Shown: positions 1 through 9,467 of the stretch, in pieces | How the letters are laid out: every line of letters starts with the position of its first letter | How positions within the stretch are numbered: the stretch's first letter is position 1 | DNA from: Nitrospirota bacterium | Lineage (GTDB): Bacteria > Nitrospirota > Thermodesulfovibrionia > Thermodesulfovibrionales > UBA6898 | Direction: 5' to 3' | DNA: 36,083 nt | Assembly: GCA_016217695.1 (NCBI GenBank) | Contig: JACRHE010000107.1 | Span: forward strand, 1-36,083 | Made by a program: the position numbers and the translations under genes | The notes under the pieces: model-generated | The model's database searches: none | The model's input: only the letters and a program-made list of their open reading frames with translations | What the model was told of the DNA's origin: nothing

Positions 1-1159
1 ACCTCTGACGCCTGTTATCCTTATGACTGCCTTTGGAACGATCGAAACCGCCGTTACCGCCATGAAAGAGGGGGCCTACGATTTCATAACCAAGCCTTTT
101 GATACGGACCATCTGCTCCTGCTGATAAAACGCGCACTGGAAACCCAGAGGCTCCTCGCCGAGAACATTCTTCTGAAAGACGAACTGGCTGCAAAGGTCG
201 GGGCGCCGAAGATCATAGGCAAAAGCAGCGGGATAGTCGACGTTGCCCAGAAGGTCCAGAAAGTGGCCCCCGGCAGAACGACGGTCCTGCTTCTGGGCGA
301 GAGCGGCACAGGAAAAGAGCTCTTTGCCCGGGCTATCCATAACCTCAGTCCCAGAAATTCGTATCCCTTTGTGCCTATTAACTGTGCAGCGATCCCGAGG
401 GAACTTCTCGAGAGCGAACTATTCGGTCACGAAAGAGGCTCCTTTACAGGAGCCGAATCGAGGAAACTCGGCAAATTCGAACTGGCAGACCATGGCACTG
501 TATTTCTGGACGAGATCTCGGAGATGGACCTATCCCTCCAGGCAAAGATGTTAAGGGTACTTCAGGAGGGAGAGATAGAACGTGTCGGCGGACTGAAATC
601 AATACAGATCGATGTCCGCATCGTTGCAGCGACAAACAAGGATATCGAAAAGGCAGTCGAGGACAGACTCTTCAGGGAAGACCTGTTTTATCGCCTGAAC
701 GTCTTCCCGATCAGGATACCGCCGCTGCGTGAGAGGAGAGATGACATACCCCTGTTGATTGAATATTTTATCAACAAATATTGCATGGAGCTGAAAACCC
801 GCACTAAGGCCATCGCCGCAGGTGCGCTTGAGCTCCTGATGCGCTACCCGTGGAAAGGGAACATACGTGAACTTGAAAACTGCATAGAAAGGGCGATAAT
901 CCTCTGTGACGGTGATTCTATTACCCCCGAGCATATCGCACTGAATCCTCAGGTTATGATCGAGAGCTCCATGGCAAACATCTGCATGGCAGGTTCTCTT
1001 GAAGACGCTTCGAAAGAGGCGATGAGGATCGCCGAGACCAGGAGAATTACCCTGGCCCTGAAAGAAACCAGGGGGAACAAGAGCAGGGCCTCGGAACTCC
1101 TGCAGGTAAGTTATAAGACCCTCCTCACAAAAATCAAGGATTACGGGATAGAGTCATAG
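1..1159 (+). CDS. Sigma-54-dependent response regulator, NtrC family (5' end cut by window)
   Basis: The frame is open to the left edge and reads PVILMTAFGTIETA, so most of the receiver domain lies outside the window. What remains is the end of the receiver, with the conserved Thr of MTA and Lys of KPF, followed by an AAA+ sigma-54 activator domain and a C-terminal Fis-type HTH. Numbering from the first in-window Met, Walker A GESGTGKE is at about 92-99 and Walker B TVFLDEI at about 159-165. The sigma-54 contact loop reads GSFTGA at about 139-144 instead of the usual GAFTGA. The HTH occupies about the last 45 residues (NKSRASELLQVSYKTL). The protein should activate sigma-54 promoters after phosphorylation by a histidine kinase that is not in this window. 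Its targets cannot be read from here. Confidence 0.95.
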   Translation, partial: PLTPVILMTAFGTIETAVTAMKEGAYDFITKPFDTDHLLLLIKRALETQRLLAENILLKDELAAKVGAPKIIGKSSGIVDVAQKVQKVAPGRTTVLLLGESGTGKELFARAIHNLSPRNSYPFVPINCAAIPRELLESELFGHERGSFTGAESRKLGKFELADHGTVFLDEISEMDLSLQAKMLRVLQEGEIERVGGLKSIQIDVRIVAATNKDIEKAVEDRLFREDLFYRLNVFPIRIPPLRERRDDIPLLIEYFINKYCMELKTRTKAIAAGALELLMRYPWKGNIRELENCIERAIILCDGDSITPEHIALNPQVMIESSMANICMAGSLEDASKEAMRIAETRRITLALKETRGNKSRASELLQVSYKTLLTKIKDYGIES

Positions 1160-1188
1160 CGGTCTCACATCTGCTCACAGCGGCTGCC

Positions 1189-1218
1189 TTGACAGCTTGA
1201 ACCCCCTGGAATTAATAT
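1189..1218 (+). promoter_or_regulatory. Predicted sigma-70-type promoter upstream of the TPR lipoprotein gene
   Basis: A perfect -35 box TTGACA (1189-1194) is followed, after 18 nt, by TAATAT (1213-1218). The box ends only 7 nt before the ATG at 1226, so a start site at normal distance would fall at or next to the start codon. This was read by eye. Confidence 0.4.
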
Positions 1219-1225
1219 AAAAGTT

Positions 1226-1894
1226 ATGGATAAGCGCCATTTTCTCCCAATCTTGTTAATCTTATCTCTTTCTCTTTCAGCGGTTTCATGCAGAACAGCA
1301 GCTGACAGGGAACGGGAAGAAAGAGAGAGACTTCCGCAGAAATTAAGTCTTGACGAGCAGAATAAAAGGGCTATGGACACCTTCCAGAATATCTTCAGCC
1401 TTCTTGAGGATTCAGAGAGAAAGGCCGTTCTTCCCCGCTTAGAACAGATGTATAAGGAGATCATCGACAACTATCCTGACGCAGCGCTCAGTCAGGAGTC
1501 CTACTGGAGGCTGATACTTATCTATCTGGAAGATTATAATCCCCCCCTCTTTGACAAGATAGAGGTACTGTATGCCGGATTTACACTCTCATATCCCCAG
1601 TCGCAGTTCAGAAATGAGGTTGAGGACATGATAGCAACTTCCTATGCAAGGCATGCGAAATGGCAGGACCTGATAAAATTCAGCACACCCGTCGTCAAGC
1701 AGTATATCGATACAGGAAAACTGGCCAGACCCCAATTGATGTTTGCCTATGCAGATGCAAAGATGAACCTGGGCGATATCGATGAGGCCGAGAAGGGCTA
1801 CAGAATCGTCATCGCCTTATTCCCACTCTCACGGGAAAGCGATATGGCCAAATACAGGCTCGAAGCGCTCAAGAGAATAAAATACAAACAATAG
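1226..1894 (+). CDS. TPR-containing lipoprotein (BamD/YbgF-like)
   Basis: This 222-residue protein starts with a lipoprotein-like signal: basic MDKRHF, a leucine-rich core, then SAVSC with the candidate lipidated Cys at 22. The -3 to -1 residues A-V-S are slightly off the usual lipobox. A charged linker (about 26-45) is followed by helical repeats; the clearest TPR-like unit is about 175-210 ([22 protein letters not shown]). Size and layout resemble BamD-type or YbgF-type outer membrane TPR lipoproteins, but I see nothing that proves a BAM role. It has no strong Shine-Dalgarno sequence and sits just after a predicted promoter. The next gene, yebC, begins 14 nt downstream, so the two are probably co-transcribed. 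Confidence 0.75.
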   Translation: MDKRHFLPILLILSLSLSAVSCRTAADREREERERLPQKLSLDEQNKRAMDTFQNIFSLLEDSERKAVLPRLEQMYKEIIDNYPDAALSQESYWRLILIYLEDYNPPLFDKIEVLYAGFTLSYPQSQFRNEVEDMIATSYARHAKWQDLIKFSTPVVKQYIDTGKLARPQLMFAYADAKMNLGDIDEAEKGYRIVIALFPLSRESDMAKYRLEALKRIKYKQ

Positions 1895-1908
1895 TTCCGG
1901 AGGTATTA

Positions 1909-2664
1909 GTGTCAGGACATTCCAAATGGTCTCAGATCAAGCATAAAAAGGCTCACACCGACGCCAAGAGGGGAAGGGCGTTCACGAAGATCGTAAAGGA
2001 GATATCGATCGCAGCCAGGCTGGGCGGCGGCGACCAGGACGGTAATCCGCGGCTTCGCGCAGCCATAGAAAAGGCAAAGGAAGTCAACATGCCGCATGAT
2101 AACATAAAAAAGGCAATCATGAAGGGTACCGGAGAACTCCCGGGTGTCACTTATGAAGAATTCGTGTACGAGGGATACGGGCCGGCCGGCGTTGCCCTTA
2201 TGATAGAGGTTATGACGGACAACAAAAACAGGACCGTGCCGGAGATTAGACATATATTGGGCAAAAACGGCGGCAGTCTCGGCGAGACAGGCTGCGTTTC
2301 ATGGATATTCGACAAAAAGGGGTATATCCTTGTCAGCAAGGCAAAGGCTTCTGAAGATACCGTCATGACCGCGGCCCTGGACGCAGGCGCCGAAGACATG
2401 AAAAACGACCCGGGGGAGGACAATTACGAGATCATCACCTCTCCCGAGGATTTCGCTACGGTAAAGGAGGCCGTTGAAAAGGCCGGCATACCCATTGAAT
2501 CAGAAGAAGTGACGATGCTTCCGAAAAATTATGTGGTCCTGGATGCAAAGTCGGCTGAGCAGATGGTGAGGCTTATGGATACCCTGGAAGACCATGACGA
2601 TATCCAGAACGTTTATGCCAACTTCGACATACCGGATGACGTGGCTGAGAAGCTCGGCAAATAG
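1909..2664 (+). CDS. yebC: YebC/PmpR-family protein
   Basis: This 251-residue protein has the diagnostic N-terminus [22 protein letters not shown] and full family length. YebC-family members are known as DNA-binding regulators (PmpR) and, more recently, as ribosome-associated factors that relieve stalling in proline-rich stretches; the sequence does not say which applies. The start is GTG at 1909, preceded by a good GGAGGT Shine-Dalgarno sequence. It lies 14 nt after the TPR lipoprotein gene. In many bacteria yebC is followed by ruvC; here it is followed by a DUF502 membrane protein gene. Confidence 0.95.
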   Translation: MSGHSKWSQIKHKKAHTDAKRGRAFTKIVKEISIAARLGGGDQDGNPRLRAAIEKAKEVNMPHDNIKKAIMKGTGELPGVTYEEFVYEGYGPAGVALMIEVMTDNKNRTVPEIRHILGKNGGSLGETGCVSWIFDKKGYILVSKAKASEDTVMTAALDAGAEDMKNDPGEDNYEIITSPEDFATVKEAVEKAGIPIESEEVTMLPKNYVVLDAKSAEQMVRLMDTLEDHDDIQNVYANFDIPDDVAEKLGK

Positions 2665-2774
2665 ACCAGAATGACGACACCAAAAATAAATGATGCTCCT
2701 GAAAAAGACGATCCGGCAGTTACAGTCGCAGGCAGTGAGATAATGTCATCTGGAGATCTGTCATAAAAAATAAT

Positions 2775-3395
2775 ATGGCCATCTCCATACGGGCTACGTT
2801 TAAGAGAAGATTCATAGCAGGCCTCTTCGTTTCGATACCTGCCATCATAACGATTCTCATAATAGGATGGTTTTTTCGCTTTGTGGACGGCCTGCTCGAG
2901 CCGGTCTACTTCAGGATACTCGGGTATCATACCCCTGGTCTCGGGTTTATATCGGCAATCATACTCGTCTTCGTCGTCGGCATCATATCGACAAATGTCT
3001 TCGGAAAGAAGATCATACGGTTTCTCGAAAACATCTTTCTCCGGATACCTGTTTTCAAGGGGTTCTATACTGCTGTTAAACACCTCGTGGACGCATTTTC
3101 CCCGGAGAACAAGACAGACTCCTTCAAAAAATTCGTGATCATAGAGTACCCGAGGCAGGGGGCGTTCGCCTTCGGATTTCTCACCAAGGAAAGCATAGTC
3201 AAGGCCGCCCTGAGCGGAAATGAGTCACACCTCAGGGCCGTGTATGTGCCTACCAACAATCTCTATCTCGGGGAGATCGTCCTTGTCAGCGATGAAGACG
3301 TCTTTTATACTGACATCCCAATCGATGACGGCATAAAGATCATCCTCTCAGGAGGGATCGCGACCCCGAACAGGATATCCGAGGCAAGGGAGTGA
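2775..3395 (+). CDS. DUF502 family membrane protein
   Basis: This 206-residue protein has two strong hydrophobic segments at about 14-37 (FIAGLFVSIPAIITILIIGWFF) and 57-74 (ISAIILVFVVGIIST). These are followed by the family-typical FLENIFLRIPVFKGFYTAVKHLVDAF and a soluble C-terminal half containing YVPTNNLYLGEIVLV. It matches the DUF502 family of uncharacterised inner membrane proteins. Its TGA stop overlaps the GTG start of glmU (GTGA), so translation is probably coupled. Function is unknown; the linkage to glmU-glmS hints at the cell envelope but proves nothing. Confidence 0.85.
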   Translation: MAISIRATFKRRFIAGLFVSIPAIITILIIGWFFRFVDGLLEPVYFRILGYHTPGLGFISAIILVFVVGIISTNVFGKKIIRFLENIFLRIPVFKGFYTAVKHLVDAFSPENKTDSFKKFVIIEYPRQGAFAFGFLTKESIVKAALSGNESHLRAVYVPTNNLYLGEIVLVSDEDVFYTDIPIDDGIKIILSGGIATPNRISEARE

Positions 3396-4777
3396 ACCTG
3401 GCATGTGTAATACTGGCTGCCGGCCTTGGGAAGAGAATGAGGTCTTCCCTCCCCAAGGTCCTGCACAGCATTTGCGGAATCCCCATGATCCAAAGCGTTC
3501 TGAATACCGTCACAACCCTGCGCCCGCAAAGAATCATCGTAGTTGCCGGAAAGCACATGGATCGGATACAGGAGTCTGTGGAAGCAGGAGACGTCCTCTT
3601 TGCTCATCAGGCTGAGCCGAGGGGAACAGGTCATGCGCTTCGTTGCGCCGCCCCTGCGCTGAAAGGCTTCAGGGGAGATGTCCTGGTCGTCAACGGTGAT
3701 ACCCCCCTTATCCGAACCCGCACCCTCAGGGAGTTCCTCAGGCTGCATCAAAAAAACAGGAACATACTTTCGGTCCTTTCTTTCATTCCCCGAAACCCCG
3801 CCGGTTACGGCAGGATCGTAAGGAGCAGTGATGGAGAGATTGTATCCGTCGTCGAGCAAAAAGATGCCGATATACGCCAGAAAAAAATCACGGAGGCAAA
3901 CAGCGGCGTCTACGCCATCAGCCATGCGGCCCTCTCACTTGTTGAGAAGATACCGCTTAACCGTGCAAGAGGCGAATACTATCTGACAGATATAGTTGCC
4001 GGGGCCGTCAGAGAAAGATTAAGATCAGCAGCCTACTGCATCGGAACAGAAGAAGAGTTCATGGGTGTAAATACGCGGGCAGAGCTGCACAGAGCCGCAC
4101 AGCTTATGAGAAAGGGCATCGTCGCTGGATGGACCGCCAAAGGCGTGGACTTTATCGATTCAGGTTCAGCCTTCATCGATGCGGGAGTTTCCCTCAGCAG
4201 GGACGTCACGATATATCCACACGTATGTATTGAAGGCAGGACAAGGATAGGCAGCGGCTCAACCGTCTTTCCGAATGTCAGGATCAGGGATGCCAGGATC
4301 GGCAGAGATGTAACCATTAAGGACTCCTCGGTGATTGAGGACTCGGTCGTTGAAGACGGGGCATCGGTCGGTCCGTTTGCCCATATACGTCCGGGTTCAC
4401 GCATCGGAAGGCTGGCAAAGATCGGCAACTTCGTTGAACTGAAAAAGGCGAGCGTCGGAGATTCATCTAAGGCATCACATCTTAGTTACCTCGGGGATAC
4501 GGATATAGGAAAGGGCGTCAATATCGGGGCAGGCACAATAACCTGCAATTACGACGGATCGAAAAAACACCGTACAGTGATCCGGGACGGCGTTTTTATC
4601 GGAAGTGATTCTCAACTCGTTGCGCCGGTTATAATCGGGGAAAAGGCGTATATAGGTGCCGGTTCGACAATAACGAAGGACGTGCCGGCCGGGGCGCTTG
4701 CTCTGAGCAGGTCACCCCAGAAGATAATAAACGGCTGGGTCGGGACAAAGGGCCGGCGGACAGAAAAAAAGAGATGA
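3392..4777 (+). CDS. glmU: Bifunctional GlmU: N-acetylglucosamine-1-phosphate uridyltransferase / glucosamine-1-phosphate acetyltransferase
   Basis: This 461-residue cytoplasmic enzyme makes UDP-GlcNAc for peptidoglycan and LPS. The N-terminal half is a pyrophosphorylase fold with the nucleotide-binding signature ILAAGLGKRMRSSLPKVLH near residue 10. It continues with GTGHA, VVNGDTPL and EANSGVYA. From about residue 255 the chain becomes a left-handed beta-helix of hexapeptide repeats (for example IGRDVTIKDSSVIEDSVVEDGA), ending with the acetyltransferase region HLSYLGDTDIGKGVNIGAGTITCNYDG. Length is normal for the family. The start is GTG overlapping the DUF502 stop. glmS follows after 16 nt, so two steps of one pathway are adjacent. 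Confidence 0.97.
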   Translation: MNLACVILAAGLGKRMRSSLPKVLHSICGIPMIQSVLNTVTTLRPQRIIVVAGKHMDRIQESVEAGDVLFAHQAEPRGTGHALRCAAPALKGFRGDVLVVNGDTPLIRTRTLREFLRLHQKNRNILSVLSFIPRNPAGYGRIVRSSDGEIVSVVEQKDADIRQKKITEANSGVYAISHAALSLVEKIPLNRARGEYYLTDIVAGAVRERLRSAAYCIGTEEEFMGVNTRAELHRAAQLMRKGIVAGWTAKGVDFIDSGSAFIDAGVSLSRDVTIYPHVCIEGRTRIGSGSTVFPNVRIRDARIGRDVTIKDSSVIEDSVVEDGASVGPFAHIRPGSRIGRLAKIGNFVELKKASVGDSSKASHLSYLGDTDIGKGVNIGAGTITCNYDGSKKHRTVIRDGVFIGSDSQLVAPVIIGEKAYIGAGSTITKDVPAGALALSRSPQKIINGWVGTKGRRTEKKR

Positions 4778-4793
4778 TTATTATAGAGCCGTT

Positions 4794-6620
4794 ATGTGCG
4801 GAATAATCGGGTATACGGGCAATAAAAATGCCGTCACTGTAATCCTTGAGGGGCTGAAGCGCCTGGAATACAGAGGATATGACTCTGCCGGCATCGCCTT
4901 TTTCTCTGACAAGGGTATCGAAGTGATCAGGTGCAAGGGGAAGATAAGGGAACTTGCATCCCTTATTGATGCAAAGACCGTGTCGAGTACGTGCGCAATA
5001 GGACATACCAGGTGGGCTACACATGGCAAACCATCGGAGGAAAACGCCCATCCTCACAGGTCAGGCGGAATCGTTGTTGTTCATAACGGGATTATAGAAA
5101 ACTATCTCCAGCTCAGGAAAAAACTTTCAGACAGAGGATATACCTTCCAGTCAGATACTGATACCGAAGTGCTTTGCCATCTTATAAGGGATTTTGCAGA
5201 CGCCCTCCCTCTGGAGGATGCTGTGAGGGAAGCGCTGAAAGAGGTAAAAGGGGCGTACGCGATTGCTGTAATCAGTGAAAAAGAGCCCGGCAAGATCATA
5301 GGAGTCAGGAAAGACAGCCCGCTTGTAGTCGGACTCGGCGACGGAGAATATTTCATCGCCTCGGACGTCCCTGCCTTTCTGAACTTCTCGCGGGAGGTGA
5401 TGTTCCTTGACGAAGAGGAGATGGTCGTGCTTACCGATGATGGCGTCGTCGTCACAACTATCGACGGCACACCTGTGCAGAAAGAGGTCACGTCCATTAC
5501 CTGGAGCCCTGCAATGGCAGAGAAGGGGGGCTATCGCCACTTTATGCTGAAAGAGATCTTTGAACAGCCCCGGGCTGTCAGCGATACTATCAGGGGCAGG
5601 TTCTCTCTCGAAAGCGGTGAGATCAACCTTGAGGAATTCGGACTTTCAATTGACGCGGTGACAGGCATAAGAAAGATCTTCATCGTGGCGTGCGGCACTT
5701 CATGGCATTCGGCCCTGATCGGCAAATACATGATCGAGGATCTCTCAAGAATCTCGGTCGAGGTCGACATAGCATCGGAATTCAGATACCGGCGTCCTCT
5801 CATAACCAGTGAAGACCTTATGGTCGTCATTACCCAGTCAGGCGAGACTGCTGACACGCTGGCGGCCCAGAGAGAGGGAAAGAGGCTGGGGGCAAGGATA
5901 TTGAGCATATGTAATGTTGTCGGCAGCACGTCGGCGCGCGAGGCTGACGCCGTATTTTACACGCATTCAGGCCCGGAGATCGGAGTTGCGTCAACAAAGG
6001 CCTTTTTGACACAGGTAACCGGCCTTTATCTTCTGGCTGTCGGGCTCGCAAGGGTGAAAGAGACCCTGAACGCTCAACAGGCAAGGGATCTGCTTCAGGA
6101 CCTGCTTTCCCTGCCGGGCAAGATAGAGCGGGCCCTCTCCTCTGCAGAGGCTATCAAGTCCATCGCAAGGGAATATTTCAAGGCAAGGGGCTTCATTTAT
6201 CTGGGCCGGGGCATTCAATATCCTGTTGCTCTCGAGGGTGCCCTGAAGCTTAAAGAGATATCTTACATACATGCCGAGGGATATCCTGCCGGCGAGATGA
6301 AACACGGGCCGATCGCACTGATTGACGAAGAACTGCCTGTAGTGATCCTTGCTCCAAGGGACGCGCTCTACGAAAAGATGCTGACCAGCATTCAGGAGGT
6401 AAACAGCAGGGGAGGAAACGTCATCACAATATCCAGTGAGCGTAACCAGGATGTCTGCGGTCTCTCAAAAAACTGCATCCTGGTCTCTGACTCAAACCCC
6501 TATCTGTCCTCACTGCTTCTGGCGGTCCCCCTGCAGCTGCTTGCATATCACATAGCTGTTCTCAGGGGATGCGACGTAGACCAGCCGAGGAATCTGGCAA
6601 AGAGCGTGACCGTGGAGTAA
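4794..6620 (+). CDS. glmS: Glutamine--fructose-6-phosphate aminotransferase (isomerizing)
   Basis: This 608-residue enzyme makes glucosamine-6-phosphate from fructose-6-phosphate and glutamine, the first committed step toward UDP-GlcNAc. The N-terminal Ntn-hydrolase glutaminase domain begins MCGIIGYTGN, with Cys2 as the nucleophile after Met removal, and carries HTRWATHGKPSEENAHPH and VVHNGIIENY. Two SIS sugar-isomerase domains follow (ACGTSWHSALIGKY and GRGIQYPVALEGALKLKEISYIHAE). The C-terminus DVDQPRNLAKSVTVE is typical. The 16-nt gap after glmU leaves no room for a glmS ribozyme, so that type of control is absent here. Confidence 0.98.
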   Translation: MCGIIGYTGNKNAVTVILEGLKRLEYRGYDSAGIAFFSDKGIEVIRCKGKIRELASLIDAKTVSSTCAIGHTRWATHGKPSEENAHPHRSGGIVVVHNGIIENYLQLRKKLSDRGYTFQSDTDTEVLCHLIRDFADALPLEDAVREALKEVKGAYAIAVISEKEPGKIIGVRKDSPLVVGLGDGEYFIASDVPAFLNFSREVMFLDEEEMVVLTDDGVVVTTIDGTPVQKEVTSITWSPAMAEKGGYRHFMLKEIFEQPRAVSDTIRGRFSLESGEINLEEFGLSIDAVTGIRKIFIVACGTSWHSALIGKYMIEDLSRISVEVDIASEFRYRRPLITSEDLMVVITQSGETADTLAAQREGKRLGARILSICNVVGSTSAREADAVFYTHSGPEIGVASTKAFLTQVTGLYLLAVGLARVKETLNAQQARDLLQDLLSLPGKIERALSSAEAIKSIAREYFKARGFIYLGRGIQYPVALEGALKLKEISYIHAEGYPAGEMKHGPIALIDEELPVVILAPRDALYEKMLTSIQEVNSRGGNVITISSERNQDVCGLSKNCILVSDSNPYLSSLLLAVPLQLLAYHIAVLRGCDVDQPRNLAKSVTVE

Positions 6621-6699
6621 CGGCAAAATTAGCGGCGCTGTAGACTAAAAGGGCCGGGATTTGTTATTCTATAACGCTTAGAGTAACCGGAGCAAATAG

Positions 6700-8811
6700 A
6701 TGTCCAAAGAAGGTTTAATGCAAGATCTGAATCCGCAGCAAAGAGAGGCTTTAAAGCATACAGAAGGTCCGTTATTGGTATTGGCAGGCGCAGGGAGTGG
6801 GAAGACAAAGGTAATTACCCACAAATTCGCATACCTCGTAAAAGCACAAAAGGTCTCACCGGAATCCATCCTGACCGTCACCTTCACGAACAAGGCTGCC
6901 AGTGAGATGAAAGGCAGGATCAAAAACCTCCTCGGCAAGGAACTCAGGAACTCATGGGTAGGCACCTTGCATGCTCAGTGTGGAAGGATCCTCCGCAGGG
7001 AGATCAGAAGCCTCGGTTACAGCCAGGATTTTTCGATATACGACGAAGACGACCGTTGTAATCTCATTCGCCACATCCTGAAGGAATTCAAGATCTACGA
7101 GGCCCTTTACAAGGGCGTCTCGTCGAGAATCAACTTTTTGAAGGCCTCCCTGGTAGGCCCTGAGGATTTTCTGTCTGCCGGTGAAGGCTTCGGCTTTGAT
7201 GAAAAACTTGCAAAGGTCTATGTCAGATACCAGGACGAGCTCAAAAGGAGCAATGCCCTGGACTTCGATGACCTGATCATGCTCGTGGTAAAACTCTTTC
7301 AGGAGCACCCTGAAATCCTGAAAAAATATCAGGGTTCATTTTCACATATTCTGGTTGACGAATTCCAGGACCTCAATTTTGCCCAGTACCAGCTGGTCAA
7401 GCTGATAGCTAAGCTGCACAAAAATATCTGTGCCGTTGGTGATGATGATCAGAGCATTTACAAATTTAGAGGGGCTGACTCCCGGAATATCCTGAAGTTT
7501 GAAAAAGACTTTCCCGGCGCAAGAGTCGTCAGGCTTGAGAGAAACTACCGCTCTACTCAGAATATCCTCGATGTGTCTCATGCGGTCATAGCGCTGAATA
7601 CCAACCGGAAGGAAAAGAAGCTCTGGACAGAGAGGGGCAGAGGAGAGAAGGTCCATTTCTGCTGGCTCAATAATGAAGAAGAGGAAGCCAAACATATTGC
7701 AAAACTCATCAAGGAGCAATTCTTAAAAGGTGCATACTCATATAAAGACATCGGCATCCTGTACAGGGTAAACCTTCAATCGAGGGCTATAGAGGATGCG
7801 CTCCGCGAGACAGGACTTCCCTATCATGTTTTGGGAGGCTTAAGCTTTTATCAGCGCAAGGAGATCAAGGACGTCATAGCCTATGCCCGGCTTGTCCTGA
7901 ACCATGGGGACAATGTGAGCATGAGGAGGATACTGAACTGCCCTCCCCGGGGCATAGGCGCAGCAACACTGTCAAAGATCGAAAACGAGGCCAAGAAAAA
8001 GTCGCTCTGCCTCTTCGATACGCTGAAGCTATGTATCCGGAATAACGGAATTGTGACGGCGACAAAGGACAAGCTGAGCAATTTTGCTATTCTCATAGAC
8101 AGGCTTTCGTCCAAGAATTATCATTCCGCGTCTGATCTTCTAAAGGCCATCTCGGAGAAAACCGGATATCTGGAAGGCCTGGATGACGAAAGGAGGCAGA
8201 ACGTCAGTGAACTGCTAACCTCGGCAGAAGGCAAGGATATCCGGGAGTTCATAGACAAAGTTTCGCTTCTGACGAATACGGATGAATCGTCTGATCGCAA
8301 CCACATCTCGCTCATGACCCTGCATAATGCCAAGGGACTTGAGTTTCCGGTCGTATTCGTGATAGGACTGGAAGAAGGACTTCTTCCTTATTTCAAAGCT
8401 AACGGCAATGATGATGAAATCTCCGAGGAGCGGCGGCTCTTCTATGTCGGTATGACTCGTGCCAAGGATCTCTTATTCCTCACAGGTGCTCGCAAGAGGA
8501 GACTCTATGCGAGAGTCCAGGATCAGGAGCCTTCCAGGTTTCTCAAGGATATGCCGAAAGATTACTGTCACTGGATAGAAAAAGTGACGGAACCACATCC
8601 TTTCCAGGGCAGGCACGATAAGAAGAAGATAGAGGTTAAAAAGGTTAGACCTCTTTTTTCCTCAGGCTGCAGAGTGAAGCATCCTGTATGGGGCATAGGC
8701 GTTATCCGAGATTGTTACGGCGACGGGGAAGACCAGAAGGTAATGGTCAACTTCCCAAGCATCGGGATAAAAAGGCTCTCGCTGAAGCTTGCCAACCTGA
8801 CAAAGATCTAG
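6700..8811 (+). CDS. UvrD/PcrA-type superfamily 1 ATP-dependent DNA helicase
   Basis: This 703-residue protein contains every SF1A motif in order: Walker A AGAGSGKT (29-36), VDEFQDLN, GDDDQSIYKFRGAD, LERNYRST, MTLHNAKGLEFPVVFVIGLEEG and FYVGMTRAKDLL. The C-terminal 50 residues (VKHPVWGIGVIRDCYGDG) resemble the Tudor-like tail of PcrA/UvrD that contacts RNA polymerase. It should unwind DNA 3' to 5' in repair and in removing RecA or stalled polymerase. Family members are split between PcrA, UvrD and Rep, and I cannot choose firmly; the Tudor-like tail favours PcrA/UvrD. The ATG at 6700 has a GGAG Shine-Dalgarno sequence 7 nt upstream. gatC begins 10 nt after its stop. Confidence 0.95.
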   Translation: MSKEGLMQDLNPQQREALKHTEGPLLVLAGAGSGKTKVITHKFAYLVKAQKVSPESILTVTFTNKAASEMKGRIKNLLGKELRNSWVGTLHAQCGRILRREIRSLGYSQDFSIYDEDDRCNLIRHILKEFKIYEALYKGVSSRINFLKASLVGPEDFLSAGEGFGFDEKLAKVYVRYQDELKRSNALDFDDLIMLVVKLFQEHPEILKKYQGSFSHILVDEFQDLNFAQYQLVKLIAKLHKNICAVGDDDQSIYKFRGADSRNILKFEKDFPGARVVRLERNYRSTQNILDVSHAVIALNTNRKEKKLWTERGRGEKVHFCWLNNEEEEAKHIAKLIKEQFLKGAYSYKDIGILYRVNLQSRAIEDALRETGLPYHVLGGLSFYQRKEIKDVIAYARLVLNHGDNVSMRRILNCPPRGIGAATLSKIENEAKKKSLCLFDTLKLCIRNNGIVTATKDKLSNFAILIDRLSSKNYHSASDLLKAISEKTGYLEGLDDERRQNVSELLTSAEGKDIREFIDKVSLLTNTDESSDRNHISLMTLHNAKGLEFPVVFVIGLEEGLLPYFKANGNDDEISEERRLFYVGMTRAKDLLFLTGARKRRLYARVQDQEPSRFLKDMPKDYCHWIEKVTEPHPFQGRHDKKKIEVKKVRPLFSSGCRVKHPVWGIGVIRDCYGDGEDQKVMVNFPSIGIKRLSLKLANLTKI

Positions 8812-8821
8812 GACCTGCGGA

Positions 8822-9100
8822 ATGAAGATCTCGGTTGAACACCTGGCACGGCTGGCAAGATTACATGTCTCGGACAGCGAAAAGGATCTCTTCGGAATCC
8901 AGTTGGACGGTATCCTGACCTATATGGAAAAACTGAACGAACTGGATACAAAAGACGTTGAGCCGACCTCCCACGTCATATCTATAATAAATGTACTCAG
9001 AGAGGATCTTCCCAGGCCTTCACTCAGCCGTGAAGACGCGCTTACGAACGCACCGGATGGTACCGAGAAATTCTACCGGGTACCGAAGATAATAGAATGA
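8822..9100 (+). CDS. gatC: Asp-tRNA(Asn)/Glu-tRNA(Gln) amidotransferase subunit C
   Basis: This 92-residue protein has the GatC pattern: MKISVEHLARLARLHVSDSEK at the start, a helical hairpin with ILTYMEKLNELDTKDVEPTSH, and LREDLPRPSLSREDALTNAPD near the end. GatC clamps GatA to GatB in the complex that converts mischarged Glu-tRNA(Gln) or Asp-tRNA(Asn). The gatA and gatB genes are not adjacent; panD follows instead after 10 nt. It lies 10 nt after the helicase gene and is presumably co-transcribed with it. Confidence 0.93.
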   Translation: MKISVEHLARLARLHVSDSEKDLFGIQLDGILTYMEKLNELDTKDVEPTSHVISIINVLREDLPRPSLSREDALTNAPDGTEKFYRVPKIIE

Positions 9101-9110
9101 GGGCGACATC

Positions 9111-9467
9111 ATGCTGAGGTGCATGCTCAGGGCTAAAATACACATGGCAACAGTGACAGAATCCAACCTCGAATATGAGGGCAGCATCACCATCGATGAG
9201 ACCATCCTGAATAAGGTGGGCATACTCGCCTTTGAGCAGGTGATGATAAGCAACATGAATAACGGTGAGCGCTTTGAGACATATGTGATCCCAGGCAGGA
9301 AAAATTCCGGGGAGATCTGCCTGAACGGGCCTACGGCAAGGAAAGGCGTTGTCGGAGACAAGGTTATCATCTTCTGCTACAGCTATTTTGAGGACAGCAA
9401 GACAAAAAATTTCAGACCGAAAATCATCAAGCTGGACAAAAAAAACAGACTCCTCAGCGCGAAGTAA
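9111..9467 (+). CDS. panD: Aspartate 1-decarboxylase (pyruvoyl enzyme)
   Basis: This 118-residue proenzyme matches PanD. It begins MLRCMLRAKIHMATVTESNLEYEGS, with the self-cleavage site Gly24-Ser25; Ser25 becomes the pyruvoyl group. NGPTARKGVVGDKVIIFCY is the conserved C-terminal block. The enzyme makes beta-alanine for pantothenate and CoA; coaBC, a later CoA enzyme, is elsewhere in this window. The ATG at 9111 has a GAGGG Shine-Dalgarno sequence 7 nt upstream. Its last 14 nt overlap the 3' end of the opposing carbamate kinase gene. Confidence 0.96.
   Translation: MLRCMLRAKIHMATVTESNLEYEGSITIDETILNKVGILAFEQVMISNMNNGERFETYVIPGRKNSGEICLNGPTARKGVVGDKVIIFCYSYFEDSKTKNFRPKIIKLDKKNRLLSAK

Noticed and set aside
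2671-2766. 31-codon ORF (MTTPKINDAPEKDDPAV) between yebC and the DUF502 gene
   Set aside because: No Shine-Dalgarno sequence and a length easily open by chance; kept only as a possibility for ribosome profiling.
4760-4800. glmS ribozyme
   Set aside because: The gap between glmU and glmS is only 16 nt, too short for the ribozyme.
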